DNA of 64,000 nucleotides from Candidula unifasciata (lineage: Eukaryota > Mollusca > Gastropoda > Stylommatophora > Geomitridae): contig CAJHNH020008456.1 of NCBI GenBank assembly GCA_905116865.2, positions 52,501 to 116,500 of the forward strand, read 5' to 3'. The notes beneath the pieces are model-generated. The model had not been told where the DNA came from and did not search any database. It saw nothing but the letters and a program-made list of their open reading frames with translations. The position numbers and the translations under genes were made by a program. Below are positions 59,355-64,000 of this stretch, one piece after another (positions within the stretch are counted from its first letter, which is position 1; every line of letters begins with the position of its first letter).

Positions 59355-61667
59355 TTGAGACCAGAACATGGAGACAGAGACCTGAACGTTGTATATAATC
59401 CCACCACACACTGAGACAGAGTCCTGAAAGTTGTAAATAATCCCACCACACACTGAGACAGAGTCCTGAAAGTTGTAAATAATCCCACCACACACTGAGA
59501 CAGAGACCTGAACGTTGTATATAATCCCACCACACACTGAGACAGAGACCTGAATGTTGTATATAATCCCACCACACACTGAGACAGAGACCTGAACGTT
59601 GTATATAATCCCACCACACACTGAGACAGAGACTCGAACGTTGTATATAATCCCACCACACACTAAGACACAGACTTGAACGTTGTATATAATCCCACCA
59701 CACACTGAGACAGAGACCTAAATGTTGTATATAATCCCACTACACACTGAGACAGAGACCTAAACGTTGTATATAATCCCATCACTCACTGAGACAGAGA
59801 CCCAAAAGTTGTATATAATCCCACCACACACTGAGACAGAGACCCGAACTTGTATATAATCCCACCACACACTGAGAAAGAGACCTAAATGTTGTATATA
59901 ATCTTACTACACACTGAGACAGAGACCTAAATGTTGTATATAATCCCACCACACACTGAGACAGAGACCCAAAAGTTGTATATAATCCCACCACACACTG
60001 AGACAGAGACCTGAATGTTGTATATAATCCCACCACACACTGAGACAGAGACCTGAACGTTGTATATAATCCCATCACACACTGAGACAGAGACCCGAAC
60101 TTGTATATAATCCCACCACACACTGAGACAGAGTCCTGAACGTTGTATATAATCCCACCACACACTGAGACAGAGACCCAAAAGTTGTATATAATCCCAC
60201 CACACACTGAGACAGAGACCCGAACTTGTATATAATCCCATCACACACTGAGACAGAGACCTGAACGTTGTATATAATCCCATCACACACTGAGACAGAG
60301 ACCTGAACGTTGTATATAATCCCACCACACACTGAGACAGAGACCCGAACTTGTATATAATACCACCACACACTGAGACAGAGACCTGAACGTTGTATAT
60401 AATCCCACCACACACTGAGACAGAGACCCGAACTTGTATATAATCCCACCACACACTGAGACAGAGACCTGAACGTTGTATATAATCCCACCACACACTG
60501 AGACAGAGACCCGAACTTGTATATAATCCCACCACACACTGAGACAGAGACCTGAACGTTGTAAATAATCCCACCACACACTGAGACAGAGACCTGAACG
60601 TTGTAAATAATCCCACCACACACTGAGACAGAGACCTGAACGTTGTGTATAGTACCACCACACACTGAGACAGAGACCTAAATGTTGTATATAATCCCAC
60701 CACACACTGAGACAGAGACCTAAATGTTGTATATAATCCCACTACACACTGAGACAGAGACCTAAACGTTGTATATAATCCCATCACTCACTGAGACAGA
60801 GACCCAAAAGTTGTATATAATCCCATCACACACTGAGACAGAGACCTGAACGTTGTATATAATCCCATCACTCACTGAGACAGAGACCCAAAAGTTGTAT
60901 ATAATCCCATCACACACTGAGACAGAGACCTAAACGTTGTATATAATCCCATCACTCACTGAGACAGAGACCCAAAAGTTGTATATAATTCCACCACACA
61001 CTGAGACAGAGACCTAAACGTTGTATATAATCCCATCACTCACTGAGACAGAGACCCAAAAGTTGTATATAATTCCACCACACACTGAGACAGAGACCTA
61101 AACGTTGTATATAATCCCATCACACACTGAGACAGAGACCCAAAAGTTGTATATAATCCCACCACACACGGAGACAGGGACCTAAACGTTGTATATAATC
61201 CCACCACACACTGAGACAGAGACCCGAACTTGTATATAATTCCACCACACACTGAGACAGAGACCTGAATGTTGTATATAATCCCCCAAACACTGAGACA
61301 GAGACCTGAATGTTGTATATAATCCCACCACACACTGAGACAGAGACCTGAATGTTGTATATAATACCACCACACACTGAGACAGAGACTTGAACGTTAT
61401 ATATAATCCCACCACACACTGAGACAGAGACCTGAATGTTGTATATAATACCACCACACACTGATACAGAGACCTGAATGTTGTATATAATCCCCCACAC
61501 ACTGATACAGAGACCTGAATGTTGTATATAATCCCACCACACACTGAGACAGAGACCTGAATGTTGTATTTAATCCCACCACACACTGAGACAGAGACCT
61601 GAATGTTGTATATAATCCCATCACACACTGAGACAGAGACTTGAACGTTATATATAATCCCACCTGA
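59355..61667. repeat. Minisatellite, 42-bp unit, about 55 copies
   Basis: The unit holds ctgagacagagacctgaacg, ttgtatataatcccaccaca and ca. A 40-bp type (gacccgaacttgtatataat) alternates with it over about 60070-60550. Pairs of acctaaacg and acccaaaag units alternate with an 84-bp period over about 60760-61170. The 14-codon length keeps all minus frames open (up to 286 codons), with no preferred frame. Confidence 0.97.
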
Positions 61668-62282
61668 CACGTTTCATATTGGGTAAAACATAAATCCAAC
61701 AGCCGTTTGAAAGATGTTAACTGAGAATGGAGTGAACCATATGAAATCCAGCAACATCCCGTCACAAAGAAATCATGGGGAGAGGGAGGCCTAGGCTCCA
61801 ATATTTTCCTAATATAATTGGGTCCCCCACCCCATTCCATGTTTTGCCTAGAGAATGTGTTAAGGCGGAAAAAAAGGGGGTAGGGGGAAGGGGCCCTTGA
61901 GCACAGAAATGTTTTCTTTGTTGCGGCTCACCTGCTGGGTGGGAAAGGGCCTAAACCTTCTTCTAATTTATAATTTTCTAAGTGGTAGGCGGAGCCTCAA
62001 TGGTTTAAACCTTGTTTAAGTGCAAAATAATAATGATGATGATAAAATAATTATTATCATTATTATAACTATTACGTGCTGAGTGGAAAATAAATGAAAT
62101 AAACAAACTGAAATAATATGAAACGTTAACACAAGTACTTCAAATAGATAACCTCCATACTGTGGTGTGTGGAGCGGGGTTGGGAGCGCTTTGTCCATTT
62201 CACATGTTATAGTCGATTTGAGGGGGGGGGGGGTGTTGTTACCAATCCCGCTAACAGTTCCTGCAGATGGGTTTTAGCTTTC
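61668..62282. other. Single-copy DNA with G-rich tracts
   Basis: G runs at about 61878-61891 and 62222-62233 and an AT-rich repeat near 62025-62070. No gene was recognised. Confidence 0.5.
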
Positions 62283-62505
62283 AGTTTGTTCGCGTGGGTG
62301 GTGAGGTTGAGGTTCTAGGCTTCCAGTTTGTTCACGTGGGTGGTGAGGTTGAGGTTCTAGGCTTCCAGTTTGTTCGCGTGGGTGGTGAGGTTGAGATTCT
62401 AGGCTTCCAGTTTGTTCACGTGGGTGGTGAGGTTGAGATTCTAGGCTTCCAGTTTGTTCGCGTGGGTGGTGGGGTTGAGGTTCTGAGCTTCCAGTTTCCG
62501 GGCAC
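62283..62505. repeat. Minisatellite, 42-bp unit, 5 copies
   Basis: The unit holds gttcgcgtgggtggtgaggt, tgaggttctaggcttccagt and tt. Alternate copies have cgcg or cacg, so the effective repeat is an 84-bp dimer. The plus frame across it repeats FVRVGGEVEVLGFQ but has no independent support. Confidence 0.96.
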
Positions 62506-62542
62506 CACTCTCGGGCGGTGTAGTAGACATCTTTCTAGGCTT

Positions 62543-64000
62543 GAATAAATCTCTGTTTACAACAATCCGGTAAGAACTATACTGAAGTAAATCTCTGTTT
62601 ACAACAATCCGGCAAGAACTATACTGAAGTAAATCTCTGTTTACAATAATCTGGCAAGAACTATACTGAAGTAAATCTCTGTTTACAACAATCCGACAAG
62701 AACTATACTGAAGTAAATCTCTGTTTACATCAATCCAGCAAGAACCATGCTGAAGTAAATCTCTGTTTACATCAATCCAGCAAGAACCATACTGAAGTAA
62801 ATCTCTGTTTACAACAATCCAGCAAGAACCATACTGAAGAAAATCTGTTTACAACAATCCGACAAGGACCATACTGAAGTAAATCTCTGTTTACAACAAT
62901 CCGGCAAGAACCATACTGAAGTAAATCTATGTTTACAACAATCCGGCAAGAACCATACTGAAGTAAATCTCTGTTTACAACAATCCGGCAAGAACCATAC
63001 TGAAGTAAATCTCTGTTTACAACAATCCGACAAGGACCATACTGAAGTAAATCTCTGTTTACAAAAATCTGGCAAGAACCATACTGAAGTAAATCTCTGT
63101 TTACAACAATCCGGCAAGAACCATACTGAAGTAAATCTATGTTTACATCAATCCGGCAAGAACCATACTGAAGTAAATCTCTGTTTACAACAATCCGGCA
63201 AGGACCATACTGAAGTAAATCTGTTTACAACAATCCGACAAGAACCATACTGAAGTAAATCTCTGTTTACAAAAATCTGGCAAGAACCATACTGAAGTAA
63301 ATCTCTTTTTACATCAATCCGGCAAGGACCATACTGAAGTAAATCTCTGTTTACATCAATCCGGCAAGAACCATACTGAAGTAAATCTCTGTTTACAACA
63401 ATCCAGCAAGAACCATACTGAAGTAAATCTGTTTACAACAATCCGACAAGAACCATACTGAAGTAAATCTCTGTTTACAACAATCCGGCAAGAACCATAC
63501 TGAAGTAAGTCTCTGTTTACATCAATCCGGCAAGGACCATACTGAAGTAAATCTATGTTTACAACAATTCGGCAATTACCATACTGAAGTAAATCTCTGT
63601 TTACAACAATCCGGCAAGGACCATACTGAAGTAAATCTCTGTTTACATCAATCCGGCAAGGACCATACTTAAGTAAATCTCTGTTTACAACAATCCGGCA
63701 AGGACCATACTGAAGTAAATCTATGTTTACAACAATCCGGCAAGAACCATACTGAAGTAAATCTATGTTTACAACAATCCGGCAAGAACCATACTGAAGT
63801 AAATCTCTGTTTACAACAATCCGGTAAGGACCATACTGAAGTAAATCTATGCTTACAACAATCCGGCAAGAACCATGCTGAAGCAAATCTTTGTTTACAT
63901 CAATCCGGCAAGAACCATACTGAGGTAAATTTCTATTTACTTGAGTTAATCTCTGTTTACATTGATCCGGAATCACACGACTATGATAAATCTTTGTTTA
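62543..64000. repeat. Minisatellite, 42-bp unit, about 34 copies, runs off the window
   Basis: The unit holds gaagtaaatctctgtttaca, acaatccggcaagaaccata and ct. Within it gtaaa and tttac are inverted around tctctg. Minus frames of 102 and 206 codons follow from the 14-codon length. The array continues past the window end. Confidence 0.97.

Noticed and set aside
59298..61840. Cys/Val/Ile repeat proteins on the minus strand
   Set aside because: All three minus frames of the 42-bp array are open and interchange at 40-bp units, so no frame is preferred.

Overview
The window is animal genomic DNA. There are no bacterial-style operons, rRNA genes or intact tRNA genes. It carries tRNA-derived SINEs, decayed non-LTR retrotransposons, long microsatellites and an unusually dense set of minisatellites. 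The SINE and LINE families look molluscan, probably gastropod, but that assignment is from memory of such families and not from a search. Summing the array spans by hand gives roughly 30 kb, close to half of the window, in about 30 tandem arrays with units of 12 to 69 bp, most of them 36 to 49 bp.

Layout. 1-8.3 kb: five minisatellites (41/40, 31, 26, 47 and 49 bp units), one SINE of each of two families and AC/AT/AG microsatellites. 8.4-11 kb: a minus-strand SINE, then a LINE endonuclease region split by a 513-bp insertion ending in (GAA)n and carrying an in-frame 18-bp tandem expansion. 11-16 kb: a possible small first exon, a 44-bp array and a 2.5-kb array of a 27-bp unit. 16-23 kb: a decayed LINE reverse transcriptase, two SINEs, and a LINE tail from which a 55-bp array has grown. 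23-31 kb: arrays of 26, 12, 20, 63, 36, 40/42/31, 46 and 39 bp. 31-38 kb: LINE and SINE fragments, arrays of 65, 46, 59 and 69 bp, and the best gene evidence in the window, a minus-strand first coding exon at 37754-37841. 38-46 kb: arrays of 44, 44, 46, 49 and 37 bp and two fragments of one LINE family. 46-64 kb: arrays of 38, 54, 28, 42, 42 and 42 bp, a SINE and another LINE tail.

Nearly all long open frames lie in minisatellites whose units have few stop codons, so they stay open in several frames on both strands; I do not call them genes. Only two short stretches look like real exons, both on the minus strand, both hydrophobic N-termini ending at a GT donor. The rest is best read as intronic or intergenic DNA.

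No new defence or metabolic system is visible. The most informative signals are about repeat biology: tandem arrays caught growing out of LINE coding DNA (10061-10150 and 21786-22060), a nested insertion with an 8-bp target duplication whose removal rejoins the LINE reading frame, arrays with higher-order periodicity, and a 26-bp array bracketed by inverted copies of its own motif.
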